A DNA stretch of 60,395 nt from Priapulus caudatus (lineage: Eukaryota; Priapulida; Priapulimorpha; Priapulimorphida; Priapulidae). Below are positions 9,743 to 20,679 of this stretch, piece by piece; position 1 is the first letter of the stretch, and the number at the start of each line of letters is the position of its first letter. The stretch is from contig NW_014577723.1 of assembly GCF_000485595.1 (NCBI RefSeq), positions 53,663 to 114,057 of the forward strand, written 5' to 3'. Below the pieces are notes generated by a model. It was not told the DNA's origin, did not search any database, and saw only the letters and a program-made list of their open reading frames with translations. Position numbers and translations under genes: made by a program.

Positions 9743-12700
9743 CTGAAACATCGACGCAGACGCGACGTTAGAATGTTATTGATCGCGGCTACCAGATATT
9801 GGAAATATAGCATATATCATATAAGCAGGGTAGAAATAAGGACAATATGCCAAGCTAGCCCGAAGGGCTAGTAAGGTAAGGTTTGTTACTACCCTTCTGG
9901 TTTTCAACTAGCTAGCCCGTTAAACGAATGCTCCAAGATGTCTTTTCTGAGGGTATGTTGGACTGAATTTGAATGCTCACAAACCCGCAATTAAATTCCC
10001 ATTAATCATACACTGATATATTCCTAAAACGGGCGGAATTACGAAATCTGGTCTGGAATTGTTTCCTTGCCCGACGGGCAAGCCAGCCTGGCCTTTAACT
10101 AGCCTTCCAAACAATTACGAGTCCCGGCTAGCGGGCTAGCGCTAATTCGACCCTGATGATAATACAGTATTTTTTATATTAAAATATCATAAAAGCCATA
10201 TAACAAGTATTATGCTTGCTTATGTTTGGTGTAGGTTAAATTTACTGTCTCAAAGCTGTAAAGTAACCAAAAAACACAAAATAAAATAAAGAGTCATTTC
10301 ATCAATGTTTGCCAATTTTATGAAAAAAAATTGTCAATAATTTTTTTTTTATAATTGATTATTTATTTTCATAATAGAGCCGCTTAGTCGGTTGCTGCAA
10401 AGACTGACTTTCGATTATAATCGATCATCGGGACATCACTACGCTATAACTAGAAATTGTACTCAATTATTTCTTATCATGTGGTTTTAAATGTTTTACC
10501 CAATGGCACGTTATGTTCAGGGAGCGAGATGCAAGGGAGCATGCTTTCAAGGCACTAATTATATTTTATTAATGTTATATTTTCGTTAATTACAGTCAAA
10601 CCTGCATATTAGGTTCACTTTGTGGACATGTGTTAGTTCGATAGAGGGGGTTTCGCTTTANNNNNNNNNNNNNNNNNNNNNNNNNNNNNNNNNNNNNNNN
10701 NNNNNNNNNNNNNNNNNNNNNNNNNNNNNNNNNNNNNNNNNNNNNNNNNNNNNNNNNNNNNNNNNNNNNNNNNNNNNNNNNNNNNNNNNNNNNNNNNNNN
10801 NNNNNNNNNNNNNNNNNNNNNNNNNNNNNNNNNNNNNNNNNNNNNNNNNNNNNNNNNNNNNNNNNNNNNNNNNNNNNNNNNNNNNNNNNNNNNNNNNNNN
10901 NNNNNNNNNNNNNNNNNNNNNNNNNNNNNNNNNNNNNNNNNNNNNNNNNNNNNNNNNNNNNNNNNNNNNNNNNNNNNNNNNNNNNNNNNNNNNCAAGGAT
11001 TCTAGTTGAGAGCTCATACCTGCAAGAAACACGCGACGATCTCAGCTGGAGGGACGCAAGCGATGGATCACTCAGGGAAGCGGTATCCACGACACTTACA
11101 TTTCTACAAACACATTTTTACGTGATTAAGAAAGTATATTATAATACAACAGTGACTTCACTAAGGAAGTCCAGGGGCAGGGAGAAAGCACCCTAGATCA
11201 GCTACCGGAGGATTCATTGGATTCGTCAAATTTCGTAGGGCAGCACTCACGCTAGTAATAAAGGTAACGCGCAGTTATTGCTGTCTCTGCCATATTGAAA
11301 TTCAGAGGCTGTCTGCATGGTACCTGCTGCTTTGTTCTGTGTTATTTTCATAGACTGATATTCCCATTGCACTCGGAATGGTAGTTTCATGGTTATAAAT
11401 CGTTAAAAAGCGCAACTCTTTCTGGTTTACCCCATCTCTTGAAAGATTTTCCTGACAACTCCAGTAGGGTGAAGGCAGAAATTATGATTACACAATTGTT
11501 ATTGCATCTGGCAAAATGCATGTTGCACAAATTATATGTATATGGTGGCAATTACTGATGGTATCTACATGAATGCAATGAGGAATTTTCCATATCCCTG
11601 TGCGCTGAATGGAGGAGTGTGAGATCAGGCAACGTTGTTAGCCATCTGGTGATTCTTCTACTAAAAAGCAATTTCCGAGCAAAAATTAAATCCTGGCAGA
11701 TGTTTTGTATGATAGCGGGCAGTTGTAATTGTGACATGCCTGTGACCAGCGATACTACGCTCTGTACAAAACCATAACAAAGAATACCGCATGCAACACA
11801 CTCACTACAACGCACACATGAATGCCACACAAGCGCACACATGCCGTACGCCCCCCCCCCCACACACACACACAAACACACCTTAACCCTCACAGACACG
11901 CAGCACAAACAAATGCACATACACACGCCATCCCCCCCACACCAAATGCACGCACATGCACACCAGCCCCACACACACAACCACACACACACCACTGACA
12001 CACAACACACAACACCACAAACAACACACCACACTCCACCCGCATGTAAGCAAAGACATGCACACACCTCTTAACTACAGCGAGTGCACCCAGGAAGAGT
12101 GCATAAAAACGAACCAACCCCTGGGACAAACACTATAGACTGCAGGAACACAAAGAAACCCACAAGTACTAAACGTATACAACGAGAACCCCGAACAAGA
12201 CCACAGGGGGACGACCGAAAAGAACCCCAACCAACACAACAAGTAACCCTAAAAAAACCTAATCCGTACACACAGAACCACCCAACCTCCACCACGAAAA
12301 ACAGACCAAAAGAACCAACCCCTAGGAACTAGACAAAAAAGACACAACAGACACACCACCCCAACCTACGAACACACTACAAATAAAATACAAAAAAACC
12401 AAACCAATTAAATCAACCACCAACACAAAACACTACAAAAAACAAACTCTCCGCCAGCGAGCTATCCTCGTAGCAGCCGCTCGTTGCTGGCGTGCTCGCT
12501 ACAGTGTACACGCTCGCTGGATGAGCTGGCGGCTCGCAGGACTGCGCTAGATATCCGATCGCGCAGAAACCAATCATTGCTAACTTGCGCCACGAACGCA
12601 CCGAGACCGATCATCACTAACCTCCCTCCACTCATGGGCGGAGGTAACATACACACCTTCCATTGCAGCTTCGTTGCTACGATTGCCACGGGCAGGGCAG

Positions 12701-13694
12701 CGGCTGTCTATGTACAAGAGTTCCTGGCAGGCTGCTTCTACCTGGAGAAATAGCCGACTAGATGGGCGCCATGCTTGTCCACCTCACAGAGAATGTGAAG
12801 AGACGGTTCGACGTCAAGTAGAGGGTCTTGTGATCAAGGAAGAGTTTCGCCAGCAGGGCACTGGTTCTGGCAGTAGATCTGGCAAAACGAGAATCAGCGT
12901 TAGTGTTTCGCTCAGCGGTCAGCACTGATGTGGACAGATCGGTTATACACCTGAGGTACAACATTTTACCAGAAATTTTCTTTAGGACTTTTCTGACTTA
13001 TCAGAAGCTCAGATGGTCCACTTTCCACTTGCATTTAACGCCAAATGCAACCTTTTGTACATTGCTTCGTCGCATCAACTATTAGCCAAACAAACTTCCC
13101 AAGCAAGTTTTATTACCTCTCAACAATAAACATGACTATTTTCAACATGTTAACTTGTTAATTGTCACTGGTGAAATGTCGAGACAATAGACACGTGCCA
13201 AATTCTAGCACAATTCATGACAAAACATAATATAACAGCGCTATTTGGCAAGACATTTTTCGGACACACATCCCATTTTCCACACCTGGAAAATTCGTAT
13301 TAAATACTAGGACCATTCGGGTTTTCCAGACTTGTATGAAACCCCGTACTGTACTGGGACAGTCTGGTCGCACGGCTAAAGATGTGACATCATAGACTAG
13401 CCACGTTGACATACATAAATGTATTGAGGAAGTATGGACGCGAGTAAATAAGAACTTTTCGTGAGACACTTCTCTTACCTTGTGGTCCTTGCGCCAACTT
13501 CATATACAGATATCGTAGCTTTCGCGTATATCTCTTGCCCAGGCGCTGTCTCCAGGTACACTCTCCCTAGAGCAATAGTCAAGCAAGGCTTTATAAACTT
13601 AATATTTCCACTTACATCTTTATTTAAAAAAAATTCTCTTAGCGAAGTAAAAGAGATAGAGAGAGTGAGAGAGAGAGCGAAGAGGGAGCGAGCG

Positions 13695-13740
<46 letters not shown>

Positions 13741-13788
13741 CAAAGAGGGAGCGAGCGAAAATTGAGAGAGAGAGAGAGAGAAGGACAG

Positions 13789-13838
<50 letters not shown>

Positions 13839-14611
13839 TGAGACAGAGAGAGAACAGACAGACAAAGCATCGACAGGGAAGAAGAAATGAACCGCACGAG
13901 AGCTAGCGGCAATACTACGGCGATCTTCACCTGGTGGTATCTGTAGGTCTTCTCGAGACGCATGTACTTGAGGCAGTACTCGCAGATCCACAGCTTCGCC
14001 TGCTTGCCGTACTCCTCCGGATACGGCGAGAAGTACACGTATCGATCTCGTACTTGCCGATCTGGATCTTGTCAATGTATTCACCTTTGTGATCTGCAAC
14101 ACGTGCATTCAGCGAGAATCAAAATTAAGAAAATTCGAAGGACCGCTAGCTTTTCCACAGAAAGAGTGATGGCCACGGGATGTGTCGTCGCAACGCATTC
14201 AGGAAGAATCAAAAATTAAGAATACCGTAGCTTTCCAAACGGAAAAGTGATGGCCAAATCTACTCTTCTAAAAAAGGTTTTTAAGGGTTTTACGAGTAAA
14301 ATTATTAGCCTGGCGCATAGCATCTATTTATACTTTCAGTTTTTAGAGAGTGATACAGAGATTGAGTTAGACAGAAAGAGCAAGATAGGGAGAGGTGAAA
14401 TATGCAGCTAGAGAGAAAGAGAGAATGAGCACAAGTGTGAGAACGATGCGGAGAGAGCACGAGCAAGAGAGAGAAAAAGAGAGAGAGATCGAATGAGAGG
14501 GAGAGCGAGAGAGAAAAAAAGAAAGATAGAAAGAGTGAGAGAGAGAGAGAGAGTGGGAGTGGGAATGAGAGAGAAAGAGAGATAGATAGAGAGATAGAGA
14601 GAGAGATTGAG

Positions 14612-14646
<35 letters not shown>

Positions 14647-14705
14647 AAGAGAGAGAAAGAAAAAGAGAGACAGAGAGATCAAGTGAGAGTGGGAGTGAGA
14701 ATGAA

Positions 14706-14762
<57 letters not shown>

Positions 14763-14766
14763 GAAC

Positions 14767-14807
<41 letters not shown>

Positions 14808-17800
14808 GAGAGACAGACAGAGAAAGCCAGACAGAAAGATGAGTAGTCAGCGGGGTCACACGCACGGCCTCGTGTTCCTTCTCGAGCGCGGCCGTCGTCG
14901 GGTCCATCTCGGCGTACGTCTTCTGCACATGGTTGATCTCGTCGTGGATGCGCTTCTGGTTGCGCGTGATCTTGCGTTCCGGCTCGTCGAGCGACTGATG
15001 CGGAGGCTTCAGCGCGACGCTCTGCTTCTCGTGGTCGCCCCCAAGCAGCAGCGAGACGCTCACACGCTCGCGCGTCACCCACTCGTCCAGCCGACGGTTG
15101 ACTGAGGACGGGAAGCGATGTGAGAATTCAACGTGGGGCCTGACATGGCGCTACTAAGGGGTAGGGGTGGGGTGGCTTCTTTGAGAGGCACACACAAATT
15201 TATGAAGTCTTGGATGTGTTCGGATGTAGAGGGAAAAATATGTTTAGTATGGAAGGCTGCCTGACATGGTGCTACCAGTGTTCTCATTAGGAACTGGCCA
15301 CCGGCCGAATTGACCGTCTACTCTGCTGTTTCGGCCGGTTACAATTGGCTCAAGTATGATATTTAGAAAATAAAAAATAAATTTTTTTAAATTTGCATTT
15401 GGTTTGCTCTAATTATTCTCCAAAGTGAAAGTGTTTTATGAGCTACTACTAATAAATCAGTTGAGTATACTTGTATGCATGTTATGTGCATGAGAAGCAT
15501 TGTTTTGTTTTTAAGTAACGCTATTTACGTACTTGTCTAACTCTTATAATTACTAAATCGTCATAATTTGGGAAAACTTTTGGTGAACTCGAATGTACCA
15601 AGAGAAACCAAATTTGAAAAAAGGACCATACTGTAATCCAAATGTGTCTGTTTACTGCAGCTCAGAATACACCAGATTGCATCTAGGTTTGAAAAAAAAA
15701 ATTGAGGGGGACCCCCCCCCTCGCACACCGCCACGGCCTCTTGCAAAAGCATTTGGGTCTGTTACTATAAAAGATAATGAAAACCCTGTGCTACTAAAGG
15801 AAGGGGAGGCTTCTTTGAAAGGCACGCGCAAATGAAATTTTGGATGTGTTAAGATGTAGAGGAAAAAGTACGTTTTGTTATTGAAGGGTACTTTGCACAA
15901 GGTTTTTTTAGAGGCGAGTCAGGACAATCATACTAGGCATCTTAAACCAACAGCTCAAGCACAGGCTTTATGTAGATAGGGTTCGTAACCTAAGGCAAAA
16001 TGTTTTTTTCCAGTTTTCCAGGAATTCCCAGGATTTTAAAAGATCATTTTCCATGACTGGGAGATTTTAGCCGAATACAATCTTTGTACCTTAATATATA
16101 TCGTTTAATCAACAATTAGTCAACAGAGTCTTGCAATAATTAAGTTTATTATCTGCCAGACAAGATAGACACGGGCTCAATTTCAATGACTTTCTATAAG
16201 CAAACACAATAATAGGACTCCTATTTTTCAAGACTTCCTAGAATCATAGCCTAGTTTCCAGGACATCCTATACCTAACAAATGACCATTTTAAAATTCCA
16301 AAACTTTACCAAGTTTTCCAGGTCCCATACCAACCCTGCTAGACTAGGGTGAAGGACACGCAAACCAGACCGTTAACATTCATCACTCACATCCTTCGTA
16401 ATGTACGTAATAGTCGTAGTTGGGTTCTCCATGGCTCGTCTCTGTGCGGCGCGTGTGAATCACCTCCGCAGGATCTGCAAAATTTATGCAGTCATCACTC
16501 ATTAGTGCAGGACTGCATGCAGTCACATATAGATGAAGTGCAAATTTTTTTTTTTTTTATCACGACGGAACTTTTTAGATATTCTCTGAAAAACTATCCC
16601 GCAAACAATTTGGGACTATTTTTCTCACAGCACGGTAGGATATGTGCATTGTACAATATAAATTAAATGCCTCATAGGGTAAACTGCCTAAGTTAAATTG
16701 GGATTTCTTTTCATAACTTCTAGGGACTCACAGCTCTTGCCAGAGGCACATTATACGATCATTAGGTATGACACGAGATGCTCGGAAACAGGGAGCAGGA
16801 TGCGTCGAAATGACCGATCGATGAAAAATTCAATTATTCTAATGCGTTGTAATGACAGAGAAATATCCATTTATACATCGGCTACATGTACATGACATGT
16901 ACTTAAATACAATAACAGCCTGTGTGCAAAATGGGTGAACGTACGTGAAACATCTACTGACTGTTGCTACTTACTGTGACATATCCATGAAACCACTAAA
17001 TTGGTAAAATGTTCTGAGAAATTACGAGGTTACCATGGCAAATGTTGTCGATAGGACCGTTTTCATTTACTTTCAATGCAAGAGTTTAATAGGGACTTTC
17101 AGTTTCAATATATGACCGTTCCTCTAACCACAAGATAACCCTGTAATCAGGAACACACACACACACACACTCATACATACACACATTTGACAATTAACAG
17201 TAATCCATAAAGCCAGGGGGCCATTGTCAGAAACATCGTAAAGTTAATGCTAATGTTAATGCTAAGATAACACTTACGACTAATGTTAATGTTACGAGAG
17301 GAGCGTTGACAGAAACACATCACAGCTATTAGAAAACTTACGATAACAGGAACTTCATCACAAGGCTGCTGATTGGATGATAATCGATCACAAAAATCAA
17401 ATTCATACCCATTTATTGCATATCACAGTAATTACCTCCGCCAAGGAGTTGGCAGGAGGTTATGTTTTATGCATATTATGCAGGAGTAAGATAATATAGA
17501 GGGAGTATGATCTGTCCTAAAAACATGTGAAAATTCAACATTTGCTTGCTAATTTTACGGATTGATATATTACACGTGCAACTCGATAAAAATTACATCT
17601 AAATGAGCGTTGGACATCCGTCTCTAACTAAAACTTTACTTTGTTTAAATACTCTTGCCTTTAGGAGATATAGCTTTGAACGACACTTGGTTCTAGTTGT
17701 TTTAACTAAGCTGCGGCTCAGATTGCCCAACAATCACCGACGTGGCTAGCTGTGAGGAATGGTCTTGTCTGTTGAGCAAGAATGCACACCTGTTGGCGGC

Positions 17801-19983
17801 AGAGTAATAAAGTAATATATGAATTATATATATAAGATAATTGTTATATGTTGTGCATAATATATTAGTGTGTTATTCGTGTGTATAATATATATAGTAC
17901 GTGTATATATTATTATATAGGAATATATAGTGTGTATGATATAATATAGAATATAATATGAAGTTCTATCATTATCTTACTCTGCCGCAACCAGGTTGGA
18001 TTTGTCACAGACCAGCATTCCTCACAGCTAGCAATGTTCGGTGTTAGTTGGGCAATCCTGAGCCAGCTTAGTTAAACAACTTATGAACCATGTGTGAACG
18101 TTAGAGTACTATCTCACGTAAAGGCAGAGAGGTATTGTAAACAAAGTAAAGTTTTAGTGTAGAAGCGGATGTCAACGCTTTCTTTAGATGTAATTTTTAT
18201 CGAAGTTGCACGTAATATATATCGGTAAAATTAGGGCAAAAGCAAATGTTGAATCTTCACATGTTTTGGACAGTCATACTTCCTCTATTATTAGCTTAGG
18301 CTGTTGCTCCTGATACCCGTACCGTCGCCCGATTTTTTTTCTTAAGTCACGGTAGTTGATGCGCCAGCGCATCTATCGGGAATAATAACTCCGTTGCTTT
18401 TGTACGATATTATATATACAATTTCTTACGATATATACGATAACCCTTAACGCCTTAACGCCTACCGCTACCCTAACACCTAACCTTAACCTAACCGTAA
18501 CCCTACACTGCTATTAAATTATATAAATTTAATTTTTAATTGTTGTAAAAATTAATTGTTGTTATTAAAATGTTGTAAATAAATATGTAAATATTTGCGT
18601 TAATTGGAAAAAAATGTTAACAGTAAAGATAGAAAATACAGAAAACGGAAATAATTAGAAAACAGGATCGTTCGATCCCGCGGACTATTCATACTTGGCG
18701 CAAGCGCTCTAACCGTTTGCGCTGCTGCCACTATAGAAATTAAAATTTGTGGATGTGCTATGTATATCGCGAGAAAACAAGCTCAACCAATCAGGCGTCA
18801 GTACGCGTCAGTACCTTGTGACTTTAAGAAAAAATAATGCGCGACGGTACCGTTGCAGTTGACACTTCCATTATCTTACTCTGATATTCATGATGGCTAA
18901 CCACATGTAAATAATACTTGATGAAAAAACGCAGCGGTCATGAATTTATTCTGCCACAACAAGACAAATTCTCACACTGTAGGCCTAACACGAGACGCGA
19001 GAGTCGTGGCAAGTGGCAGTCATTTAAAAGAAACAGAGACAAATGCCATACGACATTGTAATGTTTTGTTTTGTTTTATGATCGGTAGATAATTAATGTT
19101 CTTTGACGTGTTTTTAAAGAAAAACACACAGATTTTATCATTTTTAATAATATATATCACTATATTGTAATTCATAGTGTAATGTGTTATTTTCATCTTA
19201 ATATTATTATTAAACTTAGTTACGAGAGGGTTTGCCGCTTGGCTTTCGTAATGACAATGTTATGTTTAACACAGTGGCTGGAGTACGGTAGCCGCTCGGT
19301 CGTTTCAAGCCCTTTTTGCGTTAGGGTTAGGGTTAGGATTAGGATTAGGGTTAGGGTTAGGGTTATGGTTAGGTTTACGGGTTAGGCGTTAGGTTCTAGC
19401 TCATCTAAACTCTCAAATCGTGAATTTATTTCCCAAGGCGTTATTTCGCATCTAGCGCCACCGCCGCCATCTTTTGTTCGTTAAGTATGAAACGAATGAC
19501 TCCCGTACCCGTAGCCTCGAGACATTAAGTACGGCTACCGTCCGTAGCGCTGCTATTGTCTAAGAGGCTAAGTAAGAGGATATTTTCGAGGATATTTCGT
19601 TCTCGTAACATTACCGGTACGATGTTTCTGTCAACGGTTTACGAGTGGAAGTTAATGTTAAGACTAATGTTAAGACTAATTTTGTTTCTGACAACGGGCC
19701 CCAGGATTCCCATTAAACGTGTCAGAACTACTGAACTATGAATCATGATGAATGACGACGGGAATACCCTACCGCCCTACGTACGCCATGTGGTGTCGGG
19801 TCGCCTGACCATGTACCTTCCGCCAATTTCTAGAGGCAATTCGTGGCTTCGCACACCATCACCCTTTTCCATGCCATCGAGGTCACCATAAGAGCCAATC
19901 ATTGTGTTTTGGTGGTTCCTGTGTATTTCTGCAAACGTATTTTCCGTCAAAATTTCTCGATATGTGTCTCTATCGCCTGACAT
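9516..19983 (-). CDS. KAT8: KAT8/MOF histone H4K16 acetyltransferase (whole gene, nine exons)
   Basis: Lysine acetyltransferase of the MYST family. In animals it acetylates histone H4 lysine 16 in the nucleus within the MSL and NSL complexes. Exons: 19785-19983, 16391-16474, 14866-15101, 13931-14093, 13479-13566, 12742-12878, 11570-11660, part of exon 8 (10994-11019, rest in N gap), 9516-9742. Using the better copy of each exon, the protein is about 457 residues, as in vertebrates (458). It has a chromo-barrel (about 52-110), a C2HC zinc finger (C211, C214, H227, C231), autoacetylation lysine K275, catalytic C317, QRQGYG acetyl-CoA motif and E351; each key residue is offset by one from human. 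The start is the first ATG in frame. Exons 4-9 in this copy carry small deletions that break frame; exons 1-3 are clean. The gene is divergent from KHDRBS. Confidence 0.94.
10661..10993. other. Assembly gap (333 N) covering KAT8 exon 8 in copy 2
   Basis: Run of N. The flanks match copy 1 at about 1780 and 2140, so the true missing length should be close to 360 bp. The gap removes nearly all of exon 8. Confidence 0.98.
10994..11019 (-). CDS. KAT8: KAT8 exon 8, start only (copy 2)
   Basis: The acceptor tttcttgcag is followed by GTATGAGCTCTC, the YELS start of exon 8, then the N gap. One T is missing compared with copy 1 (GTTATGAG), which would break frame. Confidence 0.8.
11570..11660 (-). CDS. 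KAT8: KAT8 exon 7, copy 2, frame broken
   Basis: Same exon as 2701-2793, with the [16 protein letters not shown] region recognisable. It has several missing bases, and its donor reads tgtaga instead of gtgagt. Its tcattgcattca keeps the base missing in copy 1. Confidence 0.85.
12110..12440. other. A/C-rich insert found only in copy 2
   Basis: About 330 bp almost free of G and T runs (A and C dominate), inserted between AGAGTGCAT and CTCCGCCAGCGA. Copy 1 reads straight through at about 3323-3335. It has no repeat unit and no credible reading frame. It may be low-quality consensus or a real insertion. Confidence 0.7.
12742..12878 (-). CDS. KAT8: KAT8 exon 6, copy 2, frame broken
   Basis: 137 bp against 141 in copy 1. 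[13 protein letters not shown] is readable, then the frame shifts twice. The acceptor gttttgccag and donor gtagaa are present. Confidence 0.9.
13479..13566 (-). CDS. KAT8: KAT8 exon 5, copy 2, frame broken
   Basis: 88 bp against 90 in copy 1. PPGQEIY and ATISVYEV are readable in shifted frames. The acceptor ctctag and donor gtaaga are kept. Confidence 0.9.
13655..13840. repeat. (AG)n microsatellite, KAT8 intron 4 (copy 2)
   Basis: AG dinucleotide run with interruptions (gagcgagcgaaa, aaggacagc). It is longer and differently interrupted than at 4541-4680. Confidence 0.95.
13931..14093 (-). CDS. KAT8: KAT8 exon 4, copy 2, two bases short
   Basis: 163 bp against 165 in copy 1. The two deletions are gtacttcacc to gtattcacc and gtaccacg to gtacacg (plus strand). 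The zinc finger CEYC and YRYHQ ends are otherwise identical to copy 1. Confidence 0.93.
14340..14850. repeat. Long (AG)n-rich low-complexity block in KAT8 intron 3
   Basis: About 500 bp of GAGAGA broken by AAAG, GAGTGGGA and GATAGATA variants, ending 15 bp before the donor of exon 3. Long R/E or S/L open readings here are artefacts. Confidence 0.95.
14866..15101 (-). CDS. KAT8: KAT8 exon 3, end of chromo-barrel and linker
   Basis: 236 bp. The acceptor is cctcag and the donor is gtgcgt. The first two bases complete the F codon begun in exon 2, followed by [13 protein letters not shown] and, later, [20 protein letters not shown] and [14 protein letters not shown], which match KAT8 closely. It is intact and exists once in the window; copy 1 stops before it. 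Confidence 0.97.
15102..16390. other. KAT8 intron 2, transposon fragments
   Basis: Contains two diverged copies of an 'AAGG.GAGGCTTCTTTGAAAGGCAC' phrase (15170-15260 and 15795-15870) and a TTTTCCAGG-rich hAT-like MITE at about 15990-16345 ending CATACCAACCCTG. No coding sequence. Confidence 0.5.
16391..16474 (-). CDS. KAT8: KAT8 exon 2, chromo-barrel
   Basis: 84 bp. The acceptor is ttgcag and the donor is gtgagt. It completes the codon for H after W66, then reads [20 protein letters not shown] and YYVHYEG. This is the WHxAEVI...YVHYxGFNRRLDEW core of the MOF chromo-barrel. Both junction codons (C|AT and T|TC) join exactly. Confidence 0.97.
17450..18320. mobile_element. Fold-back element with about 350-bp diverged arms
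   Basis: The left arm (about 17470-17815, ending GGCGGCAGAGTAATA) and right arm (about 17965-18310, starting TATCTTACTCTGCCGC) are inverse copies around a 150-bp AT-rich core. Arm divergence is clear, so it is old. It is nested in the element at 17217-19702. Confidence 0.65.
18665..18735 (-). other. tRNA-like fragment (SINE head or tRNA pseudogene)
   Basis: The minus strand reads GGCAGCAGCGCAAACGGTTA then GAGCGCTTGCGCC, like an A box (TGGCGCAGTGGTTAGAGC), followed 35 bp later by GCGGGATCGAACGATCC, like a B box with one mismatch. No proper acceptor stem is seen, so a working tRNA gene is unlikely. Confidence 0.35.
19320..19386. repeat. Interstitial telomere-like (TTAGGG)n
   Basis: About ten TTAGGG units with TTAGGATTAGG and TTATGG variants. 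Shorter runs occur at 21056-21075, 40648-40678, 43262-43295 and 43595-43615. Confidence 0.85.
19785..19983 (-). CDS. KAT8: KAT8 exon 1
   Basis: 199 bp, 66 codons plus one base. It starts [16 protein letters not shown], an acidic leader not conserved with vertebrates, and ends [16 protein letters not shown], matching the EIGETYLCRRPDSTW start of the chromo-barrel. The donor is gtacgt at 19784. The ATG at 19983 is the first in frame. Confidence 0.95.
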
Positions 19984-20519
19984 ATTTACTGACGAAAAAA
20001 CGTAAACAGTGAACTGTGATTGGTCGAAAATATTACGCTGCAAGGCGTTTATTTTTTCATGTTGTTGGTTGATTAATTTTTGTTTTTCAAGTTAAAGCAC
20101 GCAGTTTCTAAAATTAAAATATGTTAAATATTTATTTTGATCAGTTTTTACATAACGAGCTTCGTCGAAGCAGAAGATTTGTATTTTATCACGAACTGGA
20201 AAGCAGCGCCATTATTAATTTGTGGTAGAATACAGAAGCTCAAGATAGCGGATTAATACAAAACTGACGCATGGTTTACTAACAAATAATTGATTATTAT
20301 GCTTTAAGCATAAAATGGAAAGTACTAGTACTTCAAATATTGTTCTTCTACAATAAATTAATGTAAAGTAAACACAATAATAGGTTGAATTGAAATCATT
20401 CCTTCAAAACTTGAGTCTATTTCCTACACGGAAGCAGCAATCCGCATGAGAAAAAAGGCTGTGTCGCCTCGCCTCTGCGCTTTTCGTCCATTGTGAGATT
20501 CTGTAACATTTTCATTGTC
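19984..20519. promoter_or_regulatory. Probable shared bidirectional promoter, KAT8 / KHDRBS
   Basis: 536 bp separate the start codons of two divergent housekeeping genes. ATTGG (a CCAAT box on the minus strand) is at 20019-20023, and a pyrimidine-rich GTCGCCTCGCCTCTGCGC segment lies just before the KHDRBS ATG. No TATA box is evident on either side. Promoter function is inferred from layout only. Confidence 0.6.
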
Positions 20520-20679
20520 ATGGATAGTCCGGCGAAGATGATGGCTCATGGCCAAGGTGAAATGATGATGCAGTCACCGCCACAGCCAAACGCCGCTGAA
20601 AGTTTAGTTAACGTGCTTCAAACAGAAATTGAGAAGCTGGACAAGTCTTTTAAGAATGCACACCGGCTTCTTACAGAGG
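20520..20679 (+). CDS. KHDRBS: KHDRBS exon 1
   Basis: It starts at ATG 20520 ([17 protein letters not shown]) and ends HRLLTE plus one base, with donor gtaagt. It covers the disordered leader and the QUA1-like helix ([15 protein letters not shown]). An in-frame GTG upstream is not a credible start. Confidence 0.95.

Larger units (their letters stand above)
17217..19702. mobile_element. DNA transposon with GGGGCCCGTTGTCAGAAAC ends, interrupted
   Basis: The left end at 17217 reads GGGGCCATTGTCAGAAACAT followed by CGTAAAGTTAATGCTAATG. The right end at 19702 is the inverse, TTTCTGACAACGGGCCCC. It is the same family as the complete 720-bp element at 29992-30711; the interior 18890-19130 matches 30235-30490 in inverse. 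It is enlarged by a nested fold-back at 17450-18320. It lies in KAT8 intron 1. Confidence 0.7.

Noticed and set aside
10596-11090. Open frames spanning 10661-10993, and likewise 36424-37008
   Set aside because: They are runs of N translated as unknown residues, not coding evidence.
14305-15105. Long S/L-rich and R/E-rich frames
   Set aside because: Only the part beyond 14866 is real (KAT8 exon 3 on the minus strand); the rest reads through an (AG)n block in the intron.
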